NCBI GenBank assembly: GCA_946482005.1
Contig: CAMLPV010000015.1
Coordinates: 1-61,063 of the forward strand
Direction of reading: 5' to 3'
Length of the DNA: 61,063 nucleotides
DNA from: an uncultured Gilliamella sp.
GTDB lineage: Bacteria; Pseudomonadota; Gammaproteobacteria; Enterobacterales; Orbaceae
Shown here: in pieces, positions 27,110 through 36,478 of the stretch
Layout: each line of letters begins with the position of its first letter
Position numbering within the stretch: position 1 is the stretch's first letter
Position numbers and translations under genes: made by a program
Notes under the pieces: generated by a model
What the model saw: only the letters and a program-made list of their open reading frames with translations
Told to the model about the DNA's origin: nothing
Databases searched by the model: none

Positions 27110-28168
27110 TTAATTTTCTAGATAAATAGACTGCATTCTTTCGAAATCTTGGTCGGTGAAACCAAGTTCTTGCTTAATGTAGTTGCTCGGTGAGCCAGCT
27201 ATTTTTCTCATCGTATCGAAAATCTCATTAATAAAGCTTTCTCGGGTATCGATTAAACTTAGTAGATAACCTAAAACATCTTCATTATCTGTAATTTCTC
27301 GATAAGCTGCCATTTTGATTTTATTACGTTCTAAACGATTATCATGGGTTAGCATATAATCATAAATAATATCAGATTCAGATACACCTAACATAATTTG
27401 GATTAGCATTACACCATAACCAGTCCTATCTTTTCCTCCACGACAGTGTTGTAGGCTAGGACTATTGTTGGCGTCTAAAATGACTTTTAACATTTGTCGA
27501 TAAGCTGTTTTCGATTTTTCACTCAGTACAAAGTTACGATACTGTTCAAGAACCTGTATGCCATCGCCATTAACTAACTCTTTTGGAATATCGCGCAAGA
27601 CACTTTCAATCAATGCTTGATCTTCATTACTTGGATCGGCAGCAAATTGCGCAGCAAGTTCAGCTGTTTGTGCTGACGCGTCAAAATTGAAGGTTTGTTT
27701 TTCGCCTATTGTATCATTGGGGTTAGTTTTTATTTCATTTTCACTACGGTAATCAATTATCGTTTTGATATTCAACGCCTGTATATATTGTTGCGCATCG
27801 GGTTTGAGTCCATGAAGATGATTGGAACGATATAACAGTCCCCATTTTACCCGTTTCCCTTTGGCACCAGCATACCCACCAAAATCACGGAAATTATTAA
27901 GTCCTGTGATTGGTAATGTCCTTTCTGCAAATAGATATGGCGAATGGCCATGAATATCTAATATAAGATAGATTCGACTTTTGGCGTTTAACGGATCATC
28001 AAATATTACCGGTGAGTTTAATGCCTTTCCAATTAACGTTTTATTATTAGTATGGGCATTAGCTTCGGTTGTCCAATATAAATTAGCAGGCTGATCACTA
28101 CTAAAAGTTACCTCCAATTTTCCTTGTTTGTTGCGAACTACAGATATTTCGTTATTTTTTTCTATCAT
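27110..28168 (-). CDS. tyrosine-protein-phosphatase-like protein (PF13350 type) in a PTS operon
   Basis: 352 residues. An N-terminal beta-rich, Ig-like segment occupies about 1-85. The phosphatase domain then begins TGLNNFRDFGGY, with LLYRSNHLHGL and the P-loop HCRGGKDRTG (Cys242, Arg248). No signal peptide, so cytoplasmic. Family members hydrolyse phosphotyrosine, phospholipids or sugar phosphates. It is the last gene of the PTS operon, 14 bases after the IID gene, which suggests it acts on the incoming phosphosugar or on a protein linked to its use. That is inference. Confidence 0.82.
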   Translation of the reverse strand: MIEKNNEISVVRNKQGKLEVTFSSDQPANLYWTTEANAHTNNKTLIGKALNSPVIFDDPLNAKSRIYLILDIHGHSPYLFAERTLPITGLNNFRDFGGYAGAKGKRVKWGLLYRSNHLHGLKPDAQQYIQALNIKTIIDYRSENEIKTNPNDTIGEKQTFNFDASAQTAELAAQFAADPSNEDQALIESVLRDIPKELVNGDGIQVLEQYRNFVLSEKSKTAYRQMLKVILDANNSPSLQHCRGGKDRTGYGVMLIQIMLGVSESDIIYDYMLTHDNRLERNKIKMAAYREITDNEDVLGYLLSLIDTRESFINEIFDTMRKIAGSPSNYIKQELGFTDQDFERMQSIYLEN

Positions 28169-28182
28169 AGCTATCTTCCTGC

Positions 28183-28998
28183 TTAGTGTAATATACCGAA
28201 TGATGAAAGAATGACACCGATTACCATAACCGCGATAATTAGTGATACCGTATACTTACCTTGGAATTTTCTAACTAAGAAAAATACAGCTAAGGTAAAA
28301 AGAAGTGTTAATAAATTCGGCATTACCTTATCAAACATCTCTTGTACTTTTATTGATTGCTCTCCAACTTCGATCAAATAAGGCGTTGAAACTTTTACTG
28401 TTGAAGCAATCAGCGATCCCAGTACCATTACCCCCACGACATTGGCTACATTACTAATTCTTTGGATAATATTAGAATTTTTGGATTGTTCAATAAGGTC
28501 AATCCCTTTGTTATATCCATAGTGAACAAAGAAATATTTTGTGAAAATATTCACAAAATTGTAGATCAAAAACATTAATATTGGACCAATAATATTACCT
28601 TGTAATGCAAAGGCCGCTCCAATACTTCCGCATATCGGCATCCAGGTAAATTTTAGTAAACTATCGCCCAATCCAGCAAACGGTCCCATTAATCCAGCTT
28701 TTAATGAAATGACGGCATCTTTTTCTTCTTCGCTTGTTTTCTCTTCGACAGCAGCAGTAACACCAAGGACTAAAGCACCAGCATTGACCTGAGTATTAAA
28801 AAACTCAAAATGACGTTGCATTGCCTTAACACGGGTTTCTTTATCCGCGTCTTTATAAAGACGATCGAGAATTGGTATCATGCAATGTGCAAATCCAATA
28901 GTTTGTAATTTTTCATAGTTGAATGAAAAAGGGATAGTTTGAATTTTCCAAAAGACGCTATTAAGATCTTTTTTCGTAATTTTCTTTTCATTGCTCAT
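28183..28998 (-). CDS. PTS mannose/fructose/sorbose family IID component
   Basis: 271 residues of the ManZ family: FNYEKLQTIGFAHCMIPIL, GLMGPFAGLGDSLLKFTW and a C-terminal membrane helix. With IIC it forms the sugar channel in the inner membrane. Its start overlaps the IIC stop by four bases. Substrate not predictable. Confidence 0.92.
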   Translation of the reverse strand: MSNEKKITKKDLNSVFWKIQTIPFSFNYEKLQTIGFAHCMIPILDRLYKDADKETRVKAMQRHFEFFNTQVNAGALVLGVTAAVEEKTSEEEKDAVISLKAGLMGPFAGLGDSLLKFTWMPICGSIGAAFALQGNIIGPILMFLIYNFVNIFTKYFFVHYGYNKGIDLIEQSKNSNIIQRISNVANVVGVMVLGSLIASTVKVSTPYLIEVGEQSIKVQEMFDKVMPNLLTLLFTLAVFFLVRKFQGKYTVSLIIAVMVIGVILSSFGILH

Positions 28999-29786
28999 AG
29001 GTCATATTCCTCTTCAATGCTGTCATTTTGTATCGGTTTTTCTGTGTTAGTTTGATTATTATTTTTACCAGCGGTAAATGCCATGTCATATAAAACAGCA
29101 AAGGCAAGTGCAACAAAGGTAACTGGTATGATCGGTAGTTTTAGGTAACTCGTTAAAACAAATCCAAGTAAAAAGAAGAACCACATAGATCCTTTTAAGA
29201 GCATCAGTAATAAAATACAGATACCGACTGCGGGGATTAATTTCGAAGCGACACCCATACCATCAATGATATTCTTTGGAATCGCGTCTAATATTGTTTT
29301 AATCAGATCACTACCAAAATAAATTGCTAGGAAACATGGGACGGCTCTAATCAAAAACCATATAGGCGTTGAAAAATAGTGTACTTTAACAAGTCCTTTA
29401 TAATTACCATTTTGTATACTTTTTTCTGCCCATGGGTTTAAGAAACAAGCAAATGATCGCCAAAGTATGAGTAATTGCTGACAAAGAATTGAAACCGGTA
29501 AGGCAAGAGCGACGCCTGTTGCGACGCCGCCATCGGTTGAAATTCCTAATGAAACGCCAATAATTGCGCCAGCAACAATATCTGGGGCAGAATAGGCACC
29601 AACATTGCCAACGCCCATCCACATTAGTTCAAGTGTTGCGCCAATGGCTAATCCTTGAACCATATCACCCATAATGATCCCAGCTACAGTACCAGTTAAT
29701 AAAGGTCGACGTAGCATTTGTGGTCCGACGTCATCGAGTGAACAAATTCCCGCCCAAATGGCGACAAGAATAGCTTGTGTTAACAT
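28995..29786 (-). CDS. PTS mannose/fructose/sorbose family IIC component
   Basis: 263 residues, polytopic inner-membrane permease of the ManY family (RRPLLTGTVAGIIMGDM, GATLELMWMGVGNVGA). The charged C-terminal tail (NNQTNTEKPIQNDSIEEEYDL) is longer than usual. Overlaps IID by four bases, with a 37-base gap from IIB. Confidence 0.92.
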   Translation of the reverse strand: MLTQAILVAIWAGICSLDDVGPQMLRRPLLTGTVAGIIMGDMVQGLAIGATLELMWMGVGNVGAYSAPDIVAGAIIGVSLGISTDGGVATGVALALPVSILCQQLLILWRSFACFLNPWAEKSIQNGNYKGLVKVHYFSTPIWFLIRAVPCFLAIYFGSDLIKTILDAIPKNIIDGMGVASKLIPAVGICILLLMLLKGSMWFFFLLGFVLTSYLKLPIIPVTFVALAFAVLYDMAFTAGKNNNQTNTEKPIQNDSIEEEYDL

Positions 29787-29823
29787 ATGTTAACCTCCAA
29801 ATGATGAAATAAAGATATATTAA

Positions 29824-30297
29824 TTAACTGAGTAGTGTTTTAAGATCGACAATTGGATCTTTAGGCACCATTTGAACTTCAACTATGACATTTTTCGCAA
29901 TTAGGTTCCTAAATGCTTGTTCTTCCTCAGGAGTAACTGAAACCGCTCTAGATAATTGATGACGACCATCTTGCATTCGCATACCACCAACATTAAGTTT
30001 TTCTAGCGGCAATCCACCATCAACTAATGCGTCAACATCAATGCTATTGGTGAAAAGTAACATCGTCCTTTTTTTGATAGTTGTCTTTTTAAGAATTTCG
30101 ATAAATTCTTGTACTCCAAATACTAGTACTTTTAATCCTGGTGGTGCCGACATGGTTAATACTGATTGTTGAACTTTGTCGTTAGCCACTTTATTGTTGA
30201 TAACTAACACTTGCTCTATATCATAATTTTTTACCCAAGTAGTAATAACTTGTCCATGAATTAAGCGGTCATCGATTCGTGCTACATTAATTGGCAT
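29824..30297 (-). CDS. PTS mannose/fructose/sorbose family IIB component
   Basis: 157 residues: ARIDDRLIHGQVITTWVK at the N-terminus carries the phosphorylated His14. It receives phosphate from IIA and gives it to the sugar. It is a separate polypeptide, not fused to IIA as in E. coli ManX. IIA ends 11 bases upstream. Confidence 0.93.
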   Translation of the reverse strand: MPINVARIDDRLIHGQVITTWVKNYDIEQVLVINNKVANDKVQQSVLTMSAPPGLKVLVFGVQEFIEILKKTTIKKRTMLLFTNSIDVDALVDGGLPLEKLNVGGMRMQDGRHQLSRAVSVTPEEEQAFRNLIAKNVIVEVQMVPKDPIVDLKTLLS

Positions 30298-30308
30298 TGC
30301 TGTTCTCC

Positions 30309-30740
30309 TTACAACTCATTAGATTCTTCATGTTGAACATTTAATAATTGCTTAACATCTATACAGCTTTGAGGAAAAATATCTTCAATAGCTTGTTTTA
30401 CATCATTTAATGTTCCTTCTCGATTGTTTAAAACTTCAAGTAATACAGGGATATTAAATCCACAAAATAACAATACATCGTTATGGGATATCAGTAATTC
30501 ACTAGCAAGATTGCAGGGAGTTCCTCCCATAATATCAACCAAAATAATTACTCCATTACCTTGATTAAGTTGACTATAACTACTCTGCATTTCTTGGCGT
30601 AACATATCGATATTGCTATCAATTAAGACTGAAATAATATGGATATTTTCTTGTTCGCCCATAAGCATCTGTGCGCACTCAAGTGCACCTTGAGCAAATG
30701 GACCATGACTGGCTAAAATGATAGGTAAAGGATTTGACAT
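30309..30740 (-). CDS. PTS mannose/fructose/sorbose family IIA component
   Basis: 143 residues: PIILASHGPFAQGALE has the active His12, and VDIMGGTPCNLASELL is the conserved second block. It is phosphorylated by HPr. First gene of the five-gene PTS operon, with AAGGAAA as ribosome-binding site and a CRP-like sequence 113 bases upstream. Confidence 0.93.
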   Translation of the reverse strand: MSNPLPIILASHGPFAQGALECAQMLMGEQENIHIISVLIDSNIDMLRQEMQSSYSQLNQGNGVIILVDIMGGTPCNLASELLISHNDVLLFCGFNIPVLLEVLNNREGTLNDVKQAIEDIFPQSCIDVKQLLNVQHEESNEL

Positions 30741-30852
30741 AAAAATTTCCTTACAATGTAATTTTATTACTAAATATTTCTCTATGATTAGTAATAAAGT
30801 TACATCTTCAGCTAAAAATAGTCATCTATTTTTTGTTAAATTTTTATAATTT

Positions 30853-30868
30853 TGTGAACAAGATCAAA
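30853..30868. promoter_or_regulatory. putative CRP site upstream of the PTS operon
   Basis: TGTGAACAAGATCAAA matches TGTGA-N6-TCACA at nine of ten conserved positions. It lies between the PTS operon and its RpiR regulator, where catabolite control would be expected. Confidence 0.45.
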
Positions 30869-30948
30869 TTTATTAAGTGAAAGGTAGAAGATAGTAACCC
30901 TCTAATATGATAGGGTTATTTGGTAGGTTTGTTTATTAAACTTTGTTT

Positions 30949-31794
30949 TTAATTATTTCGCGGATATTTTCGTTTTTCACGATTTTGCGTTTGTAGTAAT
31001 AATCTTTCATCATATTTTCGAATGAATAAGTTAGTGAGTAACATATTAACCACCGATATTTGAGATATTTTAGATCGTATAGGAATTAATCTCGATGCGT
31101 GTTCCATTGAGGTGGTATGCAAGACAATAGAGGCTAATGAGGAGATTTGACTTTGTCCCATTTTAGTAATCGCAATTGAGGGGACAAATGATTGTTCAGC
31201 GAGTTTAAGTAATTCAACACAATCGGGCGTCTCACCCGAATGGGAAATAATAATAACCAGATCATTATTGTCTAATGTACTGATTAAATTCCGCGACATA
31301 TGCGGATCAAAATGGCAATTTACATCTTTCTTAATTTTAATTAGTTGATATTCAAGTTCTTTACCAACTAAGCCGCTACTACCCACGCCAAATATCACAA
31401 TTTTATTACTTTGGATGATTAATTCAATGGCTCTATTTAATGCGTTCACATTAACAATAGAGTGAGTTTCGTCTATTGAGGACTTTTCCATAGCTTGAAC
31501 TTTACTGTTAACATCTTCAAGAGAATCATTGAGATTAATATCATCTTGAAGGATTTCAGTACTCAATTTTTGAGGAATTGATCCAATAAGATCGACCTTA
31601 AAATCACTAAAGCCTTTATAACCCAACTTATTACAGAGTCGTAAGATAGTGCTTGTACTAACATGATTGAGCTTGGCTAAGGTTTGTATACTCATATTTT
31701 TTAGTGCTTGAGTATTGGCAATAATATACTCTGATACTTTTAACTCTTTAGTTGATAAATCCTTTTTCACTTCTCTGAGTTTTAATTCAATCAT
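30949..31794 (-). CDS. RpiR/MurR-family transcriptional regulator
   Basis: 281 residues from the ATG at 31794 (GAGG six bases upstream; an in-frame TTG at 31806 is less likely). The N-terminal HTH_6 domain (MSIQTLAKLNHVSTSTILRL, NKLGYKGFSDF) is followed by a SIS sugar-isomerase domain (VIFGVGSSGLVGKELEYQL, ISHSGETPDCVELLKLAEQ) that senses phosphosugars. Same orientation as, and directly upstream of, the PTS operon, which it probably controls. Amino-sugar derivatives are common ligands in the family. Confidence 0.9.
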   Translation of the reverse strand: MIELKLREVKKDLSTKELKVSEYIIANTQALKNMSIQTLAKLNHVSTSTILRLCNKLGYKGFSDFKVDLIGSIPQKLSTEILQDDINLNDSLEDVNSKVQAMEKSSIDETHSIVNVNALNRAIELIIQSNKIVIFGVGSSGLVGKELEYQLIKIKKDVNCHFDPHMSRNLISTLDNNDLVIIISHSGETPDCVELLKLAEQSFVPSIAITKMGQSQISSLASIVLHTTSMEHASRLIPIRSKISQISVVNMLLTNLFIRKYDERLLLQTQNREKRKYPRNN

Positions 31795-31976
31795 TGCACA
31801 CCTCAAAAAACACTTTCAGTGAAGTAAGTATATAAAATTTGACTAAAAAATTAAAAAAAAATTATAAATTATGTAATTAATAAAATTATCATAATTAAAA
31901 CTTGTGGTAATTATCATTTATAAAAGAAAGGAAGTAATAAAAAGAAAAGGTAAAATATAACTAGATTTATTCATAT

Positions 31977-31999
31977 AAAACCCGCTTATGCGGGTTTTA
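31977..31999. terminator. bidirectional terminator
   Basis: AAAACCCGC TTAT GCGGGTTTT (31977-31998), 20 bases past the stop of the downstream-strand lipoprotein gene. Confidence 0.85.
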
Positions 32000-32016
32000 T
32001 CGGTTAACCAAGGAAA

Positions 32017-32313
32017 TTATTTATCAAATTCACTGATAATTTCTTTAGCTGTTTTACCGTTAAGTTTGCTTTTAATTTCATCAAAGATTTTGTTTTCATC
32101 GCCAGCATTCGCTTGGTTAGTTGCTGCAGTAGCAGTTACTTTAACCATTGCACGTGCAAAAGCAATTTTATCCGCGTCACTTAATTTTTCACCGGCTTTT
32201 TGTACAGAAGTTGTATAAGCTTCTTTTGTTGATAAGTCCAGTTTAGGAGCATCGTCACCACAACCAACAAGAACAAAACTTAATAATGATACCGCTAATA
32301 ATTTTTTGAACAT
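32017..32313 (-). CDS. small lipoprotein (DUF6694-like)
   Basis: 98 residues with a lipobox (VLVGC, Cys18) after a hydrophobic signal. The mature part is a short alanine-, lysine- and aspartate-rich alpha-helical domain (EKLSDADKIAFARAMVKVTA, then KLNGKTAKEIISEFDK). Resembles small DUF6694 lipoproteins; function unknown. It is monocistronic with a good ribosome-binding site (AAGGAAA). Confidence 0.78.
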   Translation of the reverse strand: MFKKLLAVSLLSFVLVGCGDDAPKLDLSTKEAYTTSVQKAGEKLSDADKIAFARAMVKVTATAATNQANAGDENKIFDEIKSKLNGKTAKEIISEFDK

Positions 32314-32703
32314 TTCCTTTCCTTAAAAATATATGGTTAATAGGTAGCGCTATTTTTATACTAAATACACATGATTATCAAGTAATAAATCCATTCTTCA
32401 ATAAAAATAAAAATTGTTAAAAAAAAGATGAATTTAATCAAATTAATTTTAGCTAAAATTATTTCTTTTTAGGAAATTATCAAGCAATGTTCTTTCGAAT
32501 AAATCGGTTTTTAAAGTTTGAAATAATTTTTCAACTTTTAATAATAATACTGCTTTATATATACTCATTGGCGTATTTAATTACTGTTCTATGTTTAGTA
32601 CAAGTGAAATAATCTAACCGACTGCTGTAATTATAAGCTATTAAGCCTTGACGATAAGGTAAGCCAATGCTAATATTTGCCACCTATTCAGATAGACCTC
32701 TAC
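32314..32703. other. gene-free spacer upstream of tRNA-Cys
   Basis: About 390 AT-rich bases. No gene is supportable; the tRNA promoter presumably lies at its right end, but I could not assign -35/-10 boxes with confidence. Confidence 0.35.
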
Positions 32704-32777
32704 GGCGCGTTGGCAGAGTGGCCATGCTGCGGATTGCAAATCCGTCTACCTCGGTTCGACTCCGGGACGCGCCTCCA
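32704..32777 (+). tRNA. tRNA-Cys (GCA)
   Basis: Full cloverleaf: acceptor GGCGCGT / ACGCGCC, discriminator T and encoded CCA (32775-32777), anticodon GCA within GGATTGCAAATCC, T-arm GGTTCGACTCC. Nearly identical to E. coli tRNA-Cys. Confidence 0.97.
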
Positions 32778-33736
32778 TTATATTATCAGATTTATCACTT
32801 TCTTGTAGTCTTATCAAATTCGATCGTTTTAACGTTTAGAGTATTAAGTTTGCTTAACTTTTTTATCTATTTACATAAGGTTAGTCCGTTTGTAATATGT
32901 TAGTATTTTTTAAAGCGCTATTAACTCATAAAGTATAGGATGAGTACTTTTAAAGCCTTTGAACATATCTTACTATTTAATTTTGTAAATTTATCAACAG
33001 TAACTTCCGTTCCACTAAATTATCTGGAAAAAATTAGGTATTTGGTACCACAATTAAATAATATTCTCATGCAAAGAGAATCGGAATAATGTTGTCTTTA
33101 TAACTTTAATTTATCGAGAGGTTTGATTTTATCCAATTAATATTTCATGCTTATTACATTTAGTTACCTTTTTTGATGGTTATTTTTTTAATAATGTAAA
33201 TTTAATGGTTGTTAAAGCTTTTTAATAAAGTTTCAATTACCTAATAGCTTTATCCGACTGTCTCACTTAGACTTTTCCACATAATTCCCATAATTCCCAT
33301 AATTCCCATAATTCCCATAATTCCCATGATTTCATATATTAAATGTAATTATAAGAGGTTAGTTACCGAGAGTAAGTAGGGTGATTAGAGAAATAATAAT
33401 CGGCTCATCTCAAAGTTGATTTTCACTATACCTTTCAGGATAATTGGTCACCAATGCGCATAATGATTTTTCAAAATTACTTATAGATGATCACTATGCT
33501 TATCATCTGCACAACCAAAAATCACTAATTTTACTAATATATTCAAAATCAGGGATTGTAGCTATTTTTTACTAAATCTTTGTGATTAATTAATGCACCA
33601 TTGATTTCGATTTTTTACTTTATTAATTAAAATTAACGTCTGGGTTTCAATCAAAATTAGAGGTCATCATTAGTCCTAAGTATTGATTGAATTTTAGCCT
33701 CTTATAATGTTGCTGAATAATTAGGATGAAGTAAAT
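32778..33736. other. ~960-base gene-poor spacer
   Basis: No convincing gene on either strand, only short stop-broken frames. It contains a 9-bp tandem repeat (33281-33325) and may hold a decayed gene I could not identify. A ribosome-binding site (AGGATGAAG) precedes the small gene at 33737. Confidence 0.4.
33281..33325 (+). repeat. 9-bp tandem repeat (ATAATTCCC x5)
   Basis: Five perfect uninterrupted copies of ATAATTCCC in the spacer downstream of tRNA-Cys. No open frame runs through it with gene-like features. Likely slippage-prone. Confidence 0.9.
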
Positions 33737-33937
33737 ATGGGTTACTTTAACTATCATGCCAAAGCCAAAAATTTGATAAAAGAGGGCTTACTTGTTCGAT
33801 ACGAATTTGTTGATAACTGGAACGGTATCAAGCCAGCGTTAGTTTTATATTTTAAAAATGCTAATCCAATGCCAATAAGAGAATATCGCTGGCAAGAATA
33901 TTTACCGCTTATTGGGGGGGAGGGTGAAAAGAATTAA
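33737..33937 (+). CDS. small hypothetical protein
   Basis: 66 residues, start supported by AGGATGAAG eight bases upstream. The sequence (MGYFNYHAKAKNLIKEGLLV, ALVLYFKNANPMPIREYRW) looks like a genuine folded small protein rather than chance translation: mixed composition, a plausible alpha/beta pattern and a conserved-looking PMPIREYRW motif. No signal peptide. I do not recognise a family with known function. It converges on the cdaR-like gene. Confidence 0.65.
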   Translation: MGYFNYHAKAKNLIKEGLLVRYEFVDNWNGIKPALVLYFKNANPMPIREYRWQEYLPLIGGEGEKN

Positions 33938-33953
33938 TATCCAATACATAAAG

Positions 33954-35102
33954 CTATTTATCGAGTTGTAATGCAATATAAAGCAGTACACGATCATCAA
34001 TTTTTGATAAATCTAATCCTGTTACTTTGGCAATATTGTTTAATCGATATTCAAGTGTATTGCGATGTATGAATAGGGCTTTTGCAGTATTATTGTTATG
34101 AAGATTATGAATAAACCAAGTTTGGAGAGTATTTTGCAGTAAGCCATTTGTATCAGATGCTTTTAATTTATTTAAAGGTGAAAGTAACTCTTCCGCTTGC
34201 CAATCTTGGTTTAAACCATCCAATAAAACCGGTAAGATTAGGTCCTGATAATAATAATTACGACAATGTGGTAATCTTTTTTTTCCAATTTCCAATGCTG
34301 TTTTGGCGGTTTGATACGATCTTGCTATGGCGTCGTTACCTTGATGGAAGTAATTTCCTAAAGATATTTTTATTACAAATTTACTAAGTAGTTTTGTCTG
34401 ACCAACTAGTTTTTCAAGTTTTGCTTTATGCTCTGCTAAATCCCATCGATTAAACTTATTTAAGGCTGGAAGTAATATCACAATTTCGGTTAGCGATTTT
34501 ATGGCAACTAATTTGGTTATTGTTTCGAGTTCATTTTGAATTTGTTGTAATTCACTCATAGCTGTTTGAATTCCTAACTGGCCACTTTCGATTTCAATAA
34601 TCACAGTTACATACGGTAAAGATAAATCAATATTTAATTTTCGACTCCACTCAGTTATGTTTGCCATTGTGTTATCTGATTGAATTATTGATAATATAAA
34701 TTCTTCTTTTAAACGATTATCTTGAGAGAGCTGATTGAGTAATAACGCTTGTTCCATCATCATCTCGGCTGTCATACTTACTAGTTCTGCAAATTGGATG
34801 ATTTTATTAGGTTCGCCCGTAACACCAATAACACCAACAATTTCATCTTTAAGTTTCAGGGGAAAATTAACACCCGGTTTAACACCTTTAAGTTTTTTGG
34901 CAGTTGGATTGTCAATGGTAACAACTCTGCCTTGCGATATGGCTAATACCGCACCTTCATGTAATTCGCCGATTCGTTCTAAATCACCGCTACCGATAAT
35001 TTCTCCATGGTTATTCATTATATTTACGTTACAATTGATGATTTGCATGGTTTTATCAACAATATATTGAGCAAGTTTTGGTGAGATGCTTTGAACTTTC
35101 AT
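33954..35102 (-). CDS. cdaR: CdaR-type sugar-diacid/glycerate regulator
   Basis: 382 residues. The N-terminal sugar-diacid recognition domain (AQYIVDKTMQIINCNVNIMN, NFPLKLKDEIVGVIGVTGEP) is followed by a middle GGDEF-like fold and a C-terminal PucR-type helix-turn-helix (FIHRNTLEYRLNNIAKVTGLDL). E. coli CdaR activates galactarate, glucarate and glycerate genes. Here it lies downstream of, and on the same strand as, glycerate kinase and a GntP permease, which it probably activates in response to glycerate or a sugar diacid. No diacid dehydratase genes are in the window. Confidence 0.88.
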   Translation of the reverse strand: MKVQSISPKLAQYIVDKTMQIINCNVNIMNNHGEIIGSGDLERIGELHEGAVLAISQGRVVTIDNPTAKKLKGVKPGVNFPLKLKDEIVGVIGVTGEPNKIIQFAELVSMTAEMMMEQALLLNQLSQDNRLKEEFILSIIQSDNTMANITEWSRKLNIDLSLPYVTVIIEIESGQLGIQTAMSELQQIQNELETITKLVAIKSLTEIVILLPALNKFNRWDLAEHKAKLEKLVGQTKLLSKFVIKISLGNYFHQGNDAIARSYQTAKTALEIGKKRLPHCRNYYYQDLILPVLLDGLNQDWQAEELLSPLNKLKASDTNGLLQNTLQTWFIHNLHNNNTAKALFIHRNTLEYRLNNIAKVTGLDLSKIDDRVLLYIALQLDK

Positions 35103-35315
35103 AGTGATAAACTCTTTTATTTTTAATGATTTATATTTTATAGCTTATTGATTTTATTGCTCGGATCTTTATCCATATCGTCTGAAGCATTTCAATTATA
35201 GCTAATTTGAATAGGTTATTTTAATGATAAAAATTATTGGTGTTTATAATAATTGGGGAAATAAAAATAGCCTCTTTATTTCCCCATTCTCTTATTTGTT
35301 AGTTGTCTGAAAATG

Positions 35316-36461
35316 TTAAAGTTGAGTAATATTAATTAGACGACCAATATTCTCACTGGTGCGTTCAATATTTTTAAAGCCATCTGCTAATAAATCTTCA
35401 ATCTTAGCTAAAGAAGGAATAATGCCAAAAATGGTGTTAATACCTTCAGGATAAAGTTCCTCGATATTTTCACCAATCATTCCCGCTAATGCAATAACCG
35501 GAACATTGTGCTTTTTAGCCGTTTGTGCAACACCATAAGGCGTTTTTCCAAATTTAGTTTGAAAGTCAATTCCACCTTCGCCGGTAAAACAGAAATCAGC
35601 ACCAATTAATTGATTTTCTAAATTACTGTACTTGATAACTATATCAATGCCTTTTTCCATTTTACTATTGGTAAAAGCCATTAATCCGGCACCCAATCCA
35701 CCAGCGGCGCCTGCGCCCGGAATCGTTGCGACATCTTTATTTAGCTGAGTCTTTATGATTGATGCGTAATGCTGTAAGTTCGCATCTAGTTGTTCAACCA
35801 TCTCAGGGGTTGCTCCTTTTTGCGGACCAAAGACTCTTGAAGCACCTTTTTCGCCACATAATGGATTGGTTACATCACTAGCAACAATAAATTCAACTGT
35901 ATCTAATTGAGGATTGATTTCCGAGGTATCAATTTTAGCTAAATCTCCTAATGCACCACCGCCTTTAGGAAGTAATTGATTATTTTTATCATAAAGTTTT
36001 ACACCTAAAGCTTGTGCCATACCAGCTCCGCCATCATTAGTGGCACTACCACCAATACCTAAGATGATTTTTTTAATTCCCCGTTTTAAGCAGTCGAGAA
36101 TTAGCTCCCCAGTACCAAAGGTTGTCGTTATTAGTGGATTACGTTGTTCTTTAGGAACAAGGTGAATACCGCTTGCAGATGCCATTTCAATAACTGCGGT
36201 TGCGTTATCACCCAAAATTCCATAATAGGCCGTTACCTTGTTACCCAGCGGGCCTGTAACTTCACAAGCATATAATGTACCGTTAGTGGCATCTACTAAT
36301 GACTGTGTTGTACCTTCACCGCCATCAGCCATCGGGACATGAATATATTTTGCATCAGGAAAAACTTTTTTTAACCCTGATTCCATTGCCTGACAGACTT
36401 GTTTTGCCGTTAAACTTTCTTTAAACGAGTCAGGTGCAAGTACAAATGTTTTTTGTTTCAT
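35316..36461 (-). CDS. glycerate 2-kinase (GarK/GlxK family)
   Basis: 381 residues, the same length as GarK and GlxK of E. coli. Family landmarks: VLAPDSFKESLTAKQVCQAM at the N-terminus, MADGGEGT, GIGGSATNDGGAGMAQALG and FTGEGGIDFQTKFGKTPYGV. It phosphorylates D-glycerate to 2-phosphoglycerate, feeding glycolysis. It follows the GntP permease by 17 bases in one operon. Confidence 0.94.
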   Translation of the reverse strand: MKQKTFVLAPDSFKESLTAKQVCQAMESGLKKVFPDAKYIHVPMADGGEGTTQSLVDATNGTLYACEVTGPLGNKVTAYYGILGDNATAVIEMASASGIHLVPKEQRNPLITTTFGTGELILDCLKRGIKKIILGIGGSATNDGGAGMAQALGVKLYDKNNQLLPKGGGALGDLAKIDTSEINPQLDTVEFIVASDVTNPLCGEKGASRVFGPQKGATPEMVEQLDANLQHYASIIKTQLNKDVATIPGAGAAGGLGAGLMAFTNSKMEKGIDIVIKYSNLENQLIGADFCFTGEGGIDFQTKFGKTPYGVAQTAKKHNVPVIALAGMIGENIEELYPEGINTIFGIIPSLAKIEDLLADGFKNIERTSENIGRLINITQL

Positions 36462-36478
36462 AAAAATTACTCTTAATA

